Of a stretch of 64,000 nucleotides of DNA, positions 48,754-56,732 are shown piece by piece. The stretch's first letter is position 1. Each line of letters starts with the position of its first letter. Origin of the DNA: Paractinoplanes bogorensis (lineage in GTDB: Bacteria > Actinomycetota > Actinomycetes > Mycobacteriales > Micromonosporaceae); contig NZ_JAHKKG010000001.1 of the NCBI RefSeq assembly GCF_018829635.1, positions 372,001 through 436,000 of the forward strand, in the 5' to 3' direction. The notes under the pieces were generated by a model. That model saw only the letters and a list, made by a program, of their open reading frames with translations. It ran no database searches and was not told the DNA's origin. A program made the position numbers and the translations under genes.

Positions 48754-49358
48754 CCGAAGAGCCGGCCCCGGTGGCCGCTCCGCGGACGGTCTCGCCCTAC
48801 AACGCGGCGAACATCCTGACCGTCGTACGGATCGTCCTGGTCCCGGTGTTCCTCGCCCTGGTGGTCTCGTCGCAGCTCACCGGCACCGGCCCGCGCATCC
48901 TGACCTGCCTGGTGTTCTGCGTGGCGTCGGCGACCGACTTCGTCGACGGCTGGATCGCCCGGCGCTGGTCGATGGTCACGTCGTTCGGCAAGGTGGCCGA
49001 CCCGATCGCCGACAAGGCGCTCACCGGCACGGCACTGGTGCTGCTCTCGGTCTACGACCGCCTGCCCTGGTGGGTGACGGGGCTGATCCTGTTCCGCGAG
49101 TGGGGCATCACCGCGCTGCGGTTCTGGGTGATCCGCTACGGCATCATCCCGGCCAGTCGCGGCGGCAAGCTCAAGACCGTGCTGCAGATCGCCGCCATCG
49201 CCTGGTACCTGTGGCCGGTGCCCGAGCCGTTCGACATCGTCGGCCCGTGGCTCATGGGTGCGGCCACGGTGGTGACGGTGGTGACCGGTGTGGACTATGT
49301 GATCGCGGCTTTGCGCCTGCGGCGCGATGCCCGGCGAACGGCCACCCCGGACGCCTAG
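48750..49358 (+). CDS. pgsA: CDP-diacylglycerol--glycerol-3-phosphate 3-phosphatidyltransferase
   Basis: This 202-residue membrane enzyme makes phosphatidylglycerol phosphate. The CDP-alcohol phosphotransferase motif D-G-x2-A-R-x8-G-x3-D-x3-D is present as [11 protein letters not shown]...[10 protein letters not shown] (residues about 72-92). Several transmembrane helices follow ([15 protein letters not shown]). It is coupled to rimO by GTGA. Position next to cinA is standard in actinobacteria. Confidence 0.94.
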   Translation: MTEEPAPVAAPRTVSPYNAANILTVVRIVLVPVFLALVVSSQLTGTGPRILTCLVFCVASATDFVDGWIARRWSMVTSFGKVADPIADKALTGTALVLLSVYDRLPWWVTGLILFREWGITALRFWVIRYGIIPASRGGKLKTVLQIAAIAWYLWPVPEPFDIVGPWLMGAATVVTVVTGVDYVIAALRLRRDARRTATPDA

Positions 49359-49361
49359 ACT
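49356..49361 (+). promoter_or_regulatory. Putative -10 hexamer of leaderless cinA promoter
   Basis: TAGACT overlaps the pgsA stop codon and ends 6 nt before the GTG at 49368. Confidence 0.5.
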
Positions 49362-49367
49362 TTCGGC

Positions 49368-49859
49368 GTGGGAGTGGAGATCGCGGCCCAGGTGGCCGTA
49401 CGCCGGCTCAAGGAACGCCAAGAGACCTTCGCCACCGCCGAGTCGCTGACCGGCGGGCTGGTGGCCGCGACCGTGGTGGACATCGAGGGCGTGAGCGCTG
49501 TCTATCGGGGTGGCTTCGTCGTCTATGCCACCGACCTGAAGCACTCCCTGACCGGAGTGCCGCAGCAGCTGCTGGCCGAGCGGGGTCCGGTCGACCCCGA
49601 CGTGGCCAAGGCGCTGGCCGAGGGTGCCCGGCAGAGATGCGGTGCCGACTGGGGCGTGGCGACGACCGGGGTGGCCGGGCCCGACGCGCAGGGCGGCAAG
49701 CCGGTCGGCCGCGTCTATGTCGCCGCGGCCGGTCCGACCGGGGCCCAGGTGCGCGAGCTGACACTCGAAGGGGACCGGGCGGCCATCCGCGCCGAAAGTG
49801 TGACGAGGGTGCTACTGCTGCTCGCGGACTGCCTGAAGGAGGCCCCGGCCCGCGTCTGA
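49368..49859 (+). CDS. cinA: CinA-family nicotinamide-nucleotide amidase domain protein
   Basis: This 163-residue protein is the stand-alone C-terminal CinA domain: [71 protein letters not shown]. The domain deamidates nicotinamide mononucleotide in NAD recycling. The N-terminal MoCF-like half of full CinA is absent, as is common in this neighbourhood. It lies 9 bp after pgsA and has its own -10-like hexamer. The following 158 bp up to clgR hold no gene; the strong ribosome site of clgR lies at its end. Confidence 0.9.
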   Translation: MGVEIAAQVAVRRLKERQETFATAESLTGGLVAATVVDIEGVSAVYRGGFVVYATDLKHSLTGVPQQLLAERGPVDPDVAKALAEGARQRCGADWGVATTGVAGPDAQGGKPVGRVYVAAAGPTGAQVRELTLEGDRAAIRAESVTRVLLLLADCLKEAPARV

Positions 49860-50017
49860 GCTGGGGAATGTCTGATCGATCGACGAGGTTACCCATTCGC
49901 GCCGCTGCCGGGCGGCCCCGGAATTCGGCGGGGCGGGATGTCGGCTTGGCCGGCAGCGGGTACGGTTGCGGGAAGCCTCCGGCGTGTGCCGGCGGCCCCG
50001 CCGCAGGAGGAGGTGCC

Positions 50018-50401
50018 ATGGTCCTGCTACGCCGGGTCATCGGCGACGCACTAAGGGCGCGCCGGCAGGGGCAGCACCGCACGCTGCGCGAGGTGTCCAC
50101 CGCCGCGAATGTCAGCCTGGGTTACCTGTCCGAGATCGAGCGCGGTCAGAAGGAAGCGTCCAGCGAGCTGCTCGCCGCCATCTGTGACGCGCTCGGCGCA
50201 CGGCTCTCCGAGTTGCTCAGCGAGGTCAGCGACACGCTGTCCCTGGCCGAGGACATGGACGGCGTGCTGGTGCCGGTCGACGACAAGAAGAGCGTCTCGA
50301 CCGACGGGAACGTCTCCGTCTCGGTCCGGCAGGATTCGCCGCTCAAGGCGACCCTGCGCGCGACCAGAAAACCACAACGCGACGTCGTCTACGCCGCCTG
50401 A
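50018..50401 (+). CDS. clgR: ClgR-type XRE transcriptional activator
   Basis: This 127-residue DNA-binding protein has an XRE helix-turn-helix ([44 protein letters not shown], recognition around [12 protein letters not shown]) and ends in VVYAA, a hydrophobic Ala-Ala tail like the Clp degradation tag of mycobacterial and streptomycete ClgR. ClgR activates clp protease genes and the adjacent pspA after envelope stress. It has a very strong AGGAGGAGGT ribosome site at optimal spacing. The order cinA-clgR-pspA-pspM matches the mycobacterial Psp locus, which supports the name. Confidence 0.9.
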   Translation: MVLLRRVIGDALRARRQGQHRTLREVSTAANVSLGYLSEIERGQKEASSELLAAICDALGARLSELLSEVSDTLSLAEDMDGVLVPVDDKKSVSTDGNVSVSVRQDSPLKATLRATRKPQRDVVYAA

Positions 50402-50714
50402 GAATTGTTGTGACCAGGCCGGGCCCGCTCCCCACGAGCGAGTCCGGCCTGATTTCTCTCCACCACCTGTAAAGATCCTGTGCACTACTCCGGGACGCTC
50501 CCTCGGGATCGACCCCGACCGGGATGAGCGCGTAGCCTCGAACCGTGGGGGAGACCCTGAGATCCCCCGGAGGTCACGTGACGTCGGTGGCGTCGAGCTG
50601 ACACGATGGCAGTTACACCGGGCCGAAACACACCTGGTGACCCGCCATCGCGACAGCTCCTCGATCTGCGTCGGTGGCGGAACCGACTGAGTGACATTGA
50701 GGGGATACCGCGAG
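50402..50714 (+). other. 313-bp gap between clgR and pspA
   Basis: Apart from the terminator at 50416-50452, the stretch shows no ORF with a ribosome site and no tRNA. It should hold the pspA promoter, but I see no TANNNT close to the ATG and no clear ClgR palindrome. Confidence 0.5.
50416..50452 (+). terminator. Two-tier hairpin terminator after clgR
   Basis: CAGGCCGG (50416-50423) pairs with CCGGCCTG (50445-50452), and the inner CGCTC (50427-50431) pairs with GAGCG (50437-50441). A pyrimidine-rich ATTTCTCTC follows, giving a near-canonical intrinsic terminator that separates clgR from pspA. Confidence 0.7.
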
Positions 50715-51572
50715 ATGGCGAACCCGTTCGTCAAGGGCTGGCGTTACATGATGGCGCTCTTCGGCGCGAAGATCGATGAGTACGCCGATCCGAAGGTCCA
50801 GATTCAGCAGGCCATCGAGGACGCACAGCGGCAGCACCAGGCCCTCGTGCAGCAGGCGGCGGCGGTGATCGGCAACCAGCGTCAGCTGGAGATGAAGCTG
50901 TCCCGCCAGATGTCCGAGGTCGAGAAGCTGCAGGGCATGGCGCGGCAGGCGCTCGTCCTGGCCGACCGGGCCCGGGCCGGCGGCGACGAGTCCGAGGCGC
51001 AGAAGTACGAGTCGACCGCGCAGACGCTGGCGACCCAGCTGGTCTCGGGCGAGCAGTCGATGGAAGACCTCAAGACCCTGCACGACCAGGCGCTCTCGGC
51101 CGCGGGCCAGGCCCGCAAGGCGGTCGAGAACAACGCGATGGTGCTCCAGCAGCGGATCGGCGAGCGTTCGCGCCTGCTGAGCCAGCTCGAGCAGGCCAAG
51201 ATGCAGGAGACCGTGGCCAAGTCGCTCGAGTCGATGTCGTCGCTGGCCGCGCCGGGCAACACGCCGTCGCTGGACGAGGTGCGCGACAAGATCGAGCGCC
51301 GCTACGCCGACGCCATGGGCCGGGCCGAGCTGGCTTCCAACTCGGTTGAGGGCCGCATGCTCGAGGTGCAGAAGTCCAGCCTCGACATGGCCGGCAACTC
51401 CCGGCTCGAGCAGATCCGGGCCAGCATGGCCGGTGACAAGCTCGGCGCGGCGCCGGCGCAGCCCGCGGTCGAGTCGGCCGGTCCGGCCTCCGACCCGGCC
51501 AGCGTGGCCCGGCTCGACGAGATCCGGGCCAGCATGAATCAGAAGCGCGGCGACACGACCGCCGCCGGCTGA
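50715..51572 (+). CDS. pspA: Phage-shock protein A (PspA/IM30 family)
   Basis: This 285-residue ESCRT-III-like peripheral membrane protein is almost entirely coiled coil: [36 protein letters not shown] at the N-terminus and long Gln/Glu/Ala helices to about residue 230. The C-terminus carries two copies of [20 protein letters not shown] separated by an Ala/Pro linker, as in mycobacterial PspA. It stabilises the membrane under stress and partners with ClgR and PspM. ATG 50715 is preferred to the upstream in-frame GTG at 50691. pspM starts 22 bp downstream. Confidence 0.93.
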   Translation: MANPFVKGWRYMMALFGAKIDEYADPKVQIQQAIEDAQRQHQALVQQAAAVIGNQRQLEMKLSRQMSEVEKLQGMARQALVLADRARAGGDESEAQKYESTAQTLATQLVSGEQSMEDLKTLHDQALSAAGQARKAVENNAMVLQQRIGERSRLLSQLEQAKMQETVAKSLESMSSLAAPGNTPSLDEVRDKIERRYADAMGRAELASNSVEGRMLEVQKSSLDMAGNSRLEQIRASMAGDKLGAAPAQPAVESAGPASDPASVARLDEIRASMNQKRGDTTAAG

Positions 51573-51594
51573 GTAGTCCCAGGGGAGGGCGACG

Positions 51595-52395
51595 GTGGAC
51601 GAGCGGACCAGATACTTCCGGCGGCTCAAGCGGCTGCGCAGTTCGGCGCGACGCTGGAGTGTGCTGGGAGGCGGACTGACCGCGGCCACCGCCGTCCTCA
51701 CGCCCTATGCGGGCATCGGCTGGGGCGACGCGATCTGGGCCGGCGCCGCCGGTGCCTCGGTCGCCCTGGCCTGGTGGCGGCACAGCGACCATCGCGAGCT
51801 GGCCGCCACGCCCGCCCCACCCGAGCCGCCGCCGATGATCCCGGGGGCCAAGCTCACCGCGGCCCTCGAGCGTTTCCCGGCCGGGCGCACGGTGATGAAC
51901 GAGATGCGCCGGCAGAAGAACCGCTACGCGCTCCGCGGCTCGGCGATCACCCAGGCCTGGGACAGGCTCGACCGCGCGTCGGCCACCCTGACCGCCCTGG
52001 CCGGCCGGCTCAGCGGGCCGGGCGAGGGCGCTCTGCTCGAGGCCGCGGTCGCCGAGGAATGGCTGCGCGATCTCGGCCAGCGGGTGGCCAGCGTCGAGCG
52101 GGCCCTGCCGCTGACCCCGCCCGAGCAGCGTGCGGCGCTGGTCGATTCGCACGGGTCGCTGGCCGCGCAGTTCACCGAGGGCGTGGAGGCGTACGAGCGT
52201 CTCGTCGCGGCCGCCGCCAGCTACGTCGCCGAAGACGGTCACCCGGTCGTCGACGGGCCGCACCCCGCGTTCGGCAGCCTGGTCGACGCGACCGATCGGC
52301 TGCGTGGACTGGCCGAGGGCCTCTCCGAGCTCAAGCGCACGCCGACCACTGTTTTCAAGCAGGCCTCGGCTGACAGCGCGCACACCAATATGTGA
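51595..52395 (+). CDS. pspM: PspM-like phage-shock membrane protein
   Basis: This 266-residue protein starts with a basic cytosolic segment (RYFRRLKRLRSSARRW), has two close transmembrane helices (residues about 22-60, VLGGGLTAATAVLTPYAG and AIWAGAAGASVALAWW) and a long helical cytosolic C-terminus. Its position 22 bp after pspA, size and topology match PspM (Rv2743c-like), which links PspA to the membrane in mycobacteria. A GGGGAGGG ribosome site precedes the GTG. The last 41 bp overlap the convergent Nei-type glycosylase gene. The gene name rests on context and topology, not strong residue identity. Confidence 0.72.
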   Translation: MDERTRYFRRLKRLRSSARRWSVLGGGLTAATAVLTPYAGIGWGDAIWAGAAGASVALAWWRHSDHRELAATPAPPEPPPMIPGAKLTAALERFPAGRTVMNEMRRQKNRYALRGSAITQAWDRLDRASATLTALAGRLSGPGEGALLEAAVAEEWLRDLGQRVASVERALPLTPPEQRAALVDSHGSLAAQFTEGVEAYERLVAAAASYVAEDGHPVVDGPHPAFGSLVDATDRLRGLAEGLSELKRTPTTVFKQASADSAHTNM

Positions 52396-53146
52396 TCCGT
52401 TCGCCCTTCTCGTCCTTCTGGATCGGGCCGGCGCACCGACGGCACGGCTTCGCGCGGCGACCGTACACATAGCTCGTCTCGCCGCGCCGCAGTGAGCCCG
52501 TGGTGGTCTGCGTCCAGCGTCCGCGGTTCGAGGCGACCAGCTTCTGCGCCAGCGTGACCGTGCCCAGCAGGTCGGCTACCTGCGACACCGGCGTCCACGG
52601 CCACAGTCCACGCAGGAACAGGGTCTCGGCCTTGTAGAGGTTTCCCACGCCGGCCAGGTTGCGCTGGTCGAGCAGGGCCTCGGCGATGGTGGTGCCGGGG
52701 TGCGCGGCGATCCGGCGCGCGGCCTCCTCGGCGTCCCAGTCGGCGCCCAGCAGGTCGGGGCCGAGATGCCCGACGTGCTGCTCCTCGTCGGCGGTCGGAT
52801 AGAGCGCCAGCTCGTGCAGGTGATAGCCGACGGCGACCGACCGCGCGGTGCGCAGCACGACGCGGATCAGGTGGACCGGGCGGGCGGTCCAGCGTTCCCC
52901 GGGGGCGTAGGCGCGCCAGGCACCCTCCATCCGCAGATGCGAGTGCAGGGTGAGCGGCTGCTCGTCGTCGCGGGTCAGGCGCAGGAGCAGGTGCTTGCCG
53001 CGGCTGGCTGACTCGGCGACGGTCCAGCCGCTCAGGTCGGTGGTGGCCAGCTGCGGCACGCGGAAGTCGGAGCCGGTGAGCAGGTCGCCCTGCAGCGCCT
53101 TCTCCAGCACGCGTGCGGTGTTCCAGACGGTGTCGCCCTCAGGCAT
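52355..53146 (-). CDS. Fpg/Nei-family DNA glycosylase (Nei2-like)
   Basis: This 263-residue bifunctional glycosylase/AP lyase keeps the catalytic N-terminus MPEGDTVW (Pro2 nucleophile, Glu3), the DNA-binding SHLRMEGAW, the helix-two-turn-helix LLDQRNLAGVGNLYKAETLF and a C-terminal zinc finger with CRRC and CARC pairs. It removes oxidised bases such as pyrimidine lesions. It resembles the actinobacterial Nei2 group. It starts 3 nt after the stop of the SARP gene, so the two are cotranscribed, and overlaps pspM by 41 bp at its 3' end. Confidence 0.9.
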   Translation of the reverse strand: MPEGDTVWNTARVLEKALQGDLLTGSDFRVPQLATTDLSGWTVAESASRGKHLLLRLTRDDEQPLTLHSHLRMEGAWRAYAPGERWTARPVHLIRVVLRTARSVAVGYHLHELALYPTADEEQHVGHLGPDLLGADWDAEEAARRIAAHPGTTIAEALLDQRNLAGVGNLYKAETLFLRGLWPWTPVSQVADLLGTVTLAQKLVASNRGRWTQTTTGSLRRGETSYVYGRRAKPCRRCAGPIQKDEKGERITYWCARCQPRPA

Positions 53147-53149
53147 TGT

Positions 53150-55996
53150 TCAATTGTTCCCGGTTTCGGCGCCACGATGCGCGCTGATGCTCGTGTTGTC
53201 CGCGTTCGCCCTCGCCACGCTCAGCAGGGCGGGTAGGTCCGCCTCGTCGTCGGCCGTGTCGGGGAACGCGGCCGGCGGGATCAGCTCGGCCAGGCCCGCG
53301 GCGCGGATCGGGTCGGCGCCGTCGAGGTCGAGTCCGCGGCGGGCGGCGGCTCGGCGCACCGACACGAGGAGCCGGGCCGCTTCGTCGACGCGTCCGGTGA
53401 GGGCCATCGCGTACGCCCCGGTGTGCAGGCAGGCGAGCACGTTGCCGACGTCGTCCTCAGAATCAAAAAGAGCCAGAGCTTCCCGTACGACGGTAAGCGC
53501 CTCCCCGGGCCGCGCCGGTGTGGCCGCCTCGGTGGGCGTTTCTTGTGGCCGGGCCGGTGTGGCTGCCTCGGAGGGCGGCGCTTCTTGTTGCCGGGCCGGT
53601 GTGGCTGCCTCGGAAGGCGGCGCTTCCTGTGGCCGCGCCGGTGACGCTGTGAGCAAGGCGCGAGCCAGCAGCAGGCCGGACATCGCGGCCGTCCAGCCCT
53701 GGCGCAGCGCGGTCGCCTCGGCCCCGGCCCGGGCCAGCACGCGCCGTCCCTCGTCGACCTCACCCGAGCCGGCCAGCGCGGCGCCCAGGGACATCGTGGC
53801 CGCGGGCAGGATCCACTCCTCACCGATCGCCGTGGACATCGCCATCGAGCGGCGGGCCGGGGCCACCGCCCGGGGGAAGTCGCCGCGGAACGACCAGTAG
53901 AGCGACTCGTAGTAGGCGCCCTGCGCGGCCAGGATCTCGCCGTCGTGGTCGGGGTGGTCGCCGAGGATCTCGAAGCCGGCGTAGAGCTCGTCGGGCGCCA
54001 ACGGGTCGCCGGACATGTAGCGCAGCATGCATGCGCTCAGGTGCGCCCGCGCGCGATCGGTCGGCGGCGCGTCGGGGGCAGCGGCGAGCGCGGCGTGCAG
54101 CAGGGGCAGCCCGTCGGCGACCAGTCCGCCGCGGAACCAGAACCACTCCAGCAGACCGGCCGTACGCAATGCCGTCGCCGGGTGCTGTTCCAGGTCGTGG
54201 CGGATGGCGGTCCGCAGGTTGGGCAGTTCCCGGTTGAGCACCCGGATCGAGTGGGCCGACCGGTCACCGCGCAGCAGCGGGGCGTGGTGCTCGACCAGAA
54301 TGCGGACCCAGGCCGCATGCTGCTCCCGGCTTCCCGCGGGGTCGGGGTCGCGTTGCCGGCAGTAGGCCCGCACGATCTCGAGCAGGCGGTAACGGGTCGG
54401 GGTCACGGTGGTGTCGGCGACCACGACCGAGCGCGCCACCAGGGCCGACAGGGCATCGAGGTCGTCTTCGACGGCCGAGAGCGGAAAGCCACCTTCGTAC
54501 GGCCACAGGCGCAGCAGCATGGCGCGGTCGGACGCGCCGAGCAGGTCGACGCTCCAGGCCACCGCGGCCTCCAGCGTCTCGTGCGGAGCGAGCGCGCCGC
54601 GCGGCACCGGGCCCAGCGCCGGGAACCGGTCGTGCAGCATGTCGAGCAACTCGGCCAGGCTCAGCACGCGCGCCCGGGCGGCGGCCAGCTCGAGCGCGAG
54701 CGGAATGCCGTCGAGCGCCTCGGCCAGCCTGGTCAGCGTCGCGGACTCGGCCGGGGCGGGGCGCCAGCCGGGGCGTACGGCGGAAATCCGGTCGGTCAGC
54801 AGCGCGATCGCGTCGGCCGTGGGCAGCGGCGTGACCGGCAGGAGCCGTTCGCCGTCGACGGCCAGCGATTCGCGGCTGGTGGCCAGCACCCGCAGGCCGG
54901 GGCAGCGGGTAAGCAGTTCGAGGGCGAGATCGGCGACCGCGGCGACGACATGCTCGCAGTTGTCGAGCAGCAGCAGCCCCGGCCGCTCGCCCAGCGCGGT
55001 GGCGATCGCGGTGGTCGTCGCCCCGCGCACCCCGATCGCGGCGGCCACGGCGGCCGGCACCAGCGCCGCCTCCCGCACGTCGGCCAGCCGGACGAACCAC
55101 GGGCCGAGCGAAGCGGCGTGCTCGATCGCGAGCCGCGTCTTGCCCGCGCCGCCCGGACCGACCAGCGTCACCAGGCGGGCGTGGGCGGTCAGCTCGGCCA
55201 GCGCGGCGAGCTCACCGGCCCGGCCGAAGAAGTGCGAGAGCGGCCGTACGGCGGGAGCGGGCCGGGACGGCAGCAACAGTCCCGGGTCTTGGGCCAGCAG
55301 CCGGCCCTCCAGCTCCTGCAAAGCCGGACCGGGGTCGATGCCGAGGTCGTCGGCGAGCCGGCTCCGCACCCGGCGCAGCGCGGCCAGCGCCTCGGCCTGC
55401 CGGCCGCCGCGGTAGAGGGCCGTGATCAGCAGCTCCCAGCGCCGCTCGCGGTAGGGCTCGGCCCGCACGGCCGCCTCCAGCTCGCCGGCCGCACCGGGGG
55501 CGTCGCCGGTGGCGAGCCGGGCCGCCAGACGTTCCTCCTCGGCCACCGCCCGTAGTTCGGCCAGCGCGGTGCGGGCGTACGTGTCGGGAAGGTCGGCATA
55601 GGCCTCACCCCGCCACCGGGCCAGAGCCGTCTCGAACCGCCGGAGAGCCTCGCCCGGCCGCTCGTCGCCCAGCAGTTCCCGCCCGCGGCGCACGTCGGCC
55701 GCGAACCGGGCCGCGTCGGTGTCGTCGACGACCAGCCGGTAACCCTCACCGGCCCGGATCAGCGCCGACCGGCCCAGCGTGCGGCGCAGCCGGGACACGT
55801 ACGCCTGCAGGGAATTGCCGGGGTTGGCGGGTGGGCCGGTGCCCCAGACGGCCTCGGCCAGCGCGTCCTCGGCGACCGGCCGGCCCTCGGCGGCGAGCAG
55901 CGCGGTGACGAGCCGGCGCGGCAGCGGGCCACCGAGGTCGGCGACGGCTCCGTCCACCTCGACCTCGGTCGGTCCCAGCACCCGGCCGATCAGCAC
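53150..55996 (-). CDS. SARP/AfsR-type transcriptional activator with NB-ARC ATPase
   Basis: This 948-residue regulator starts with an OmpR-like winged helix and bacterial transcriptional activation domain (BTAD, about 1-240; NPGNSLQAYVSRLRRTLG). An NB-ARC/STAND ATPase follows with VGPGGAGKTRLA (about 280), LLLLDNCEHV and VLATSRESLAV, then helical TPR-like repeats. Residues about 782-830 hold 3.5 copies of a 14-residue Pro/Ala/Glu repeat (PARPQEAPPSEAAT), absent from typical members. SARPs activate secondary metabolism or stress genes by binding heptamer direct repeats. Such repeats lie just upstream, so it probably controls itself and the divergent hemerythrin gene. The GTG start has TATGCT 7 nt upstream. 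Confidence 0.9.
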   Translation of the reverse strand: MLIGRVLGPTEVEVDGAVADLGGPLPRRLVTALLAAEGRPVAEDALAEAVWGTGPPANPGNSLQAYVSRLRRTLGRSALIRAGEGYRLVVDDTDAARFAADVRRGRELLGDERPGEALRRFETALARWRGEAYADLPDTYARTALAELRAVAEEERLAARLATGDAPGAAGELEAAVRAEPYRERRWELLITALYRGGRQAEALAALRRVRSRLADDLGIDPGPALQELEGRLLAQDPGLLLPSRPAPAVRPLSHFFGRAGELAALAELTAHARLVTLVGPGGAGKTRLAIEHAASLGPWFVRLADVREAALVPAAVAAAIGVRGATTTAIATALGERPGLLLLDNCEHVVAAVADLALELLTRCPGLRVLATSRESLAVDGERLLPVTPLPTADAIALLTDRISAVRPGWRPAPAESATLTRLAEALDGIPLALELAAARARVLSLAELLDMLHDRFPALGPVPRGALAPHETLEAAVAWSVDLLGASDRAMLLRLWPYEGGFPLSAVEDDLDALSALVARSVVVADTTVTPTRYRLLEIVRAYCRQRDPDPAGSREQHAAWVRILVEHHAPLLRGDRSAHSIRVLNRELPNLRTAIRHDLEQHPATALRTAGLLEWFWFRGGLVADGLPLLHAALAAAPDAPPTDRARAHLSACMLRYMSGDPLAPDELYAGFEILGDHPDHDGEILAAQGAYYESLYWSFRGDFPRAVAPARRSMAMSTAIGEEWILPAATMSLGAALAGSGEVDEGRRVLARAGAEATALRQGWTAAMSGLLLARALLTASPARPQEAPPSEAATPARQQEAPPSEAATPARPQETPTEAATPARPGEALTVVREALALFDSEDDVGNVLACLHTGAYAMALTGRVDEAARLLVSVRRAAARRGLDLDGADPIRAAGLAELIPPAAFPDTADDEADLPALLSVARANADNTSISAHRGAETGNN
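53505..53650 (-). repeat. Tandem 42-bp coding repeat inside the SARP gene
   Basis: About 3.5 units encode PARPQEAPPSEAAT, PARQQEAPPSEAAT, a 13-residue variant and a partial unit. The DNA units are similar enough for slipped-strand length changes. Confidence 0.75.
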
Positions 55997-56003
55997 GGGT
56001 CAG

Positions 56004-56009
56004 AGCATA
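56004..56009 (-). promoter_or_regulatory. Putative -10 hexamer of the SARP gene
   Basis: On the minus strand TATGCT ends 7 nt before the GTG at 55996. The nearest SARP-type heptamer begins 4 bp upstream of it. Confidence 0.5.
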
Positions 56010-56013
56010 GAAG

Positions 56014-56042
56014 TGCAGGCCGCTTGCAGGCAGTCTGCAAGG
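56014..56042 (+). promoter_or_regulatory. Triple SARP-type heptamer operator
   Basis: TGCAGGC (56014-56020), TGCAGGC (56025-56031) and TGCAAGG (56036-56042) repeat at an exact 11-bp period with 4-bp spacers, the geometry of SARP binding sites. On the plus strand the last heptamer ends 9 nt before GACCTT (56052-56057), a weak -10-like hexamer 6 nt from the hemerythrin ATG. Confidence 0.7.
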
Positions 56043-56063
56043 CGACCCTGCGACCTTGGCCGC

Positions 56064-56732
56064 ATGACTTCAGCCGGCATTCTGGAACGTACCGACACCT
56101 GGGACATGATCGTCGTTCACCGCGTCTTCCGCCGCGAGTTCCGCATCCTGCCCGCCCTGGTCCGCGCGGTGACGCCGGGCGACACGGACCGGGCCGAGGT
56201 GCTCGGTCAGCATCTGGCCAACATCGCGCTCGGGCTGCACCACCATCACTCGGCCGAGGACGAGCTGGTCTGGCCGCTGCTGCTCGAGCGGGCCGCGATG
56301 CACGCCGGGCTGATCCACCGGATGGAGGCGCAGCACGAGCGCCTGCACGAGCCGCTGGCCCGCATCGACGAGATCCTGCCGCGCTGGCGGTCCCGGGCGT
56401 CGGCGGCCGACCGTGACGAGCTGGCCGACGTGATCGCCCAGGCCGCCGTGGCCCTGGACGAGCACCTGGCCGACGAGGAACGCGAGATCCTGCCGCTGAT
56501 CGAGGAACACCTCACCCCGGCCGAGTGGAAGGCGGTCGGCGACCGGGGCAAGGAGGTCATTCCGAAGGGGAAGATGGCGCTGGTCTTCCTGGGCGCGATC
56601 CTCGAGGAGGCCACGCCGGACGAGCAGCGGCGCTTCCTGGGTGAGCTGCCGCGGCCGGCCCGGTTGTTGTGGCGCCTTCTGGGGGAACGGACCTACGCGA
56701 CGTCGCGCGACCGGATCCGCAGCGCCGCCTAG
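56064..56732 (+). CDS. Hemerythrin HHE-domain protein
   Basis: This 222-residue protein has a hemerythrin-like four-helix core with metal ligands His in VVHRVFRREF, a His cluster LGLHHHHSAEDELVWP, RMEAQHERLHEPLARID and ALDEHLADEEREILPLIEEHL. These supply the H-HxxxE-H-HxxxD/E set for a di-iron site. Such proteins bind oxygen, nitric oxide or iron. A C-terminal region of about 60 residues (WKAVGDRGKEVIPKGKMALVFLG) is typical of actinobacterial members. It is divergent from the SARP gene across a triple SARP site, so SARP activation is inferred. Its stop overlaps the convergent DUF62 gene by 4 bp. Confidence 0.9.
   Translation: MTSAGILERTDTWDMIVVHRVFRREFRILPALVRAVTPGDTDRAEVLGQHLANIALGLHHHHSAEDELVWPLLLERAAMHAGLIHRMEAQHERLHEPLARIDEILPRWRSRASAADRDELADVIAQAAVALDEHLADEEREILPLIEEHLTPAEWKAVGDRGKEVIPKGKMALVFLGAILEEATPDEQRRFLGELPRPARLLWRLLGERTYATSRDRIRSAA

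Noticed and set aside
50018..50401. An obvious ClgR-binding palindrome upstream of clgR
   Set aside because: I looked for TTCGC-N5-GCGAA-like sites in 49860-50017 and 50402-50714 and found no convincing match.
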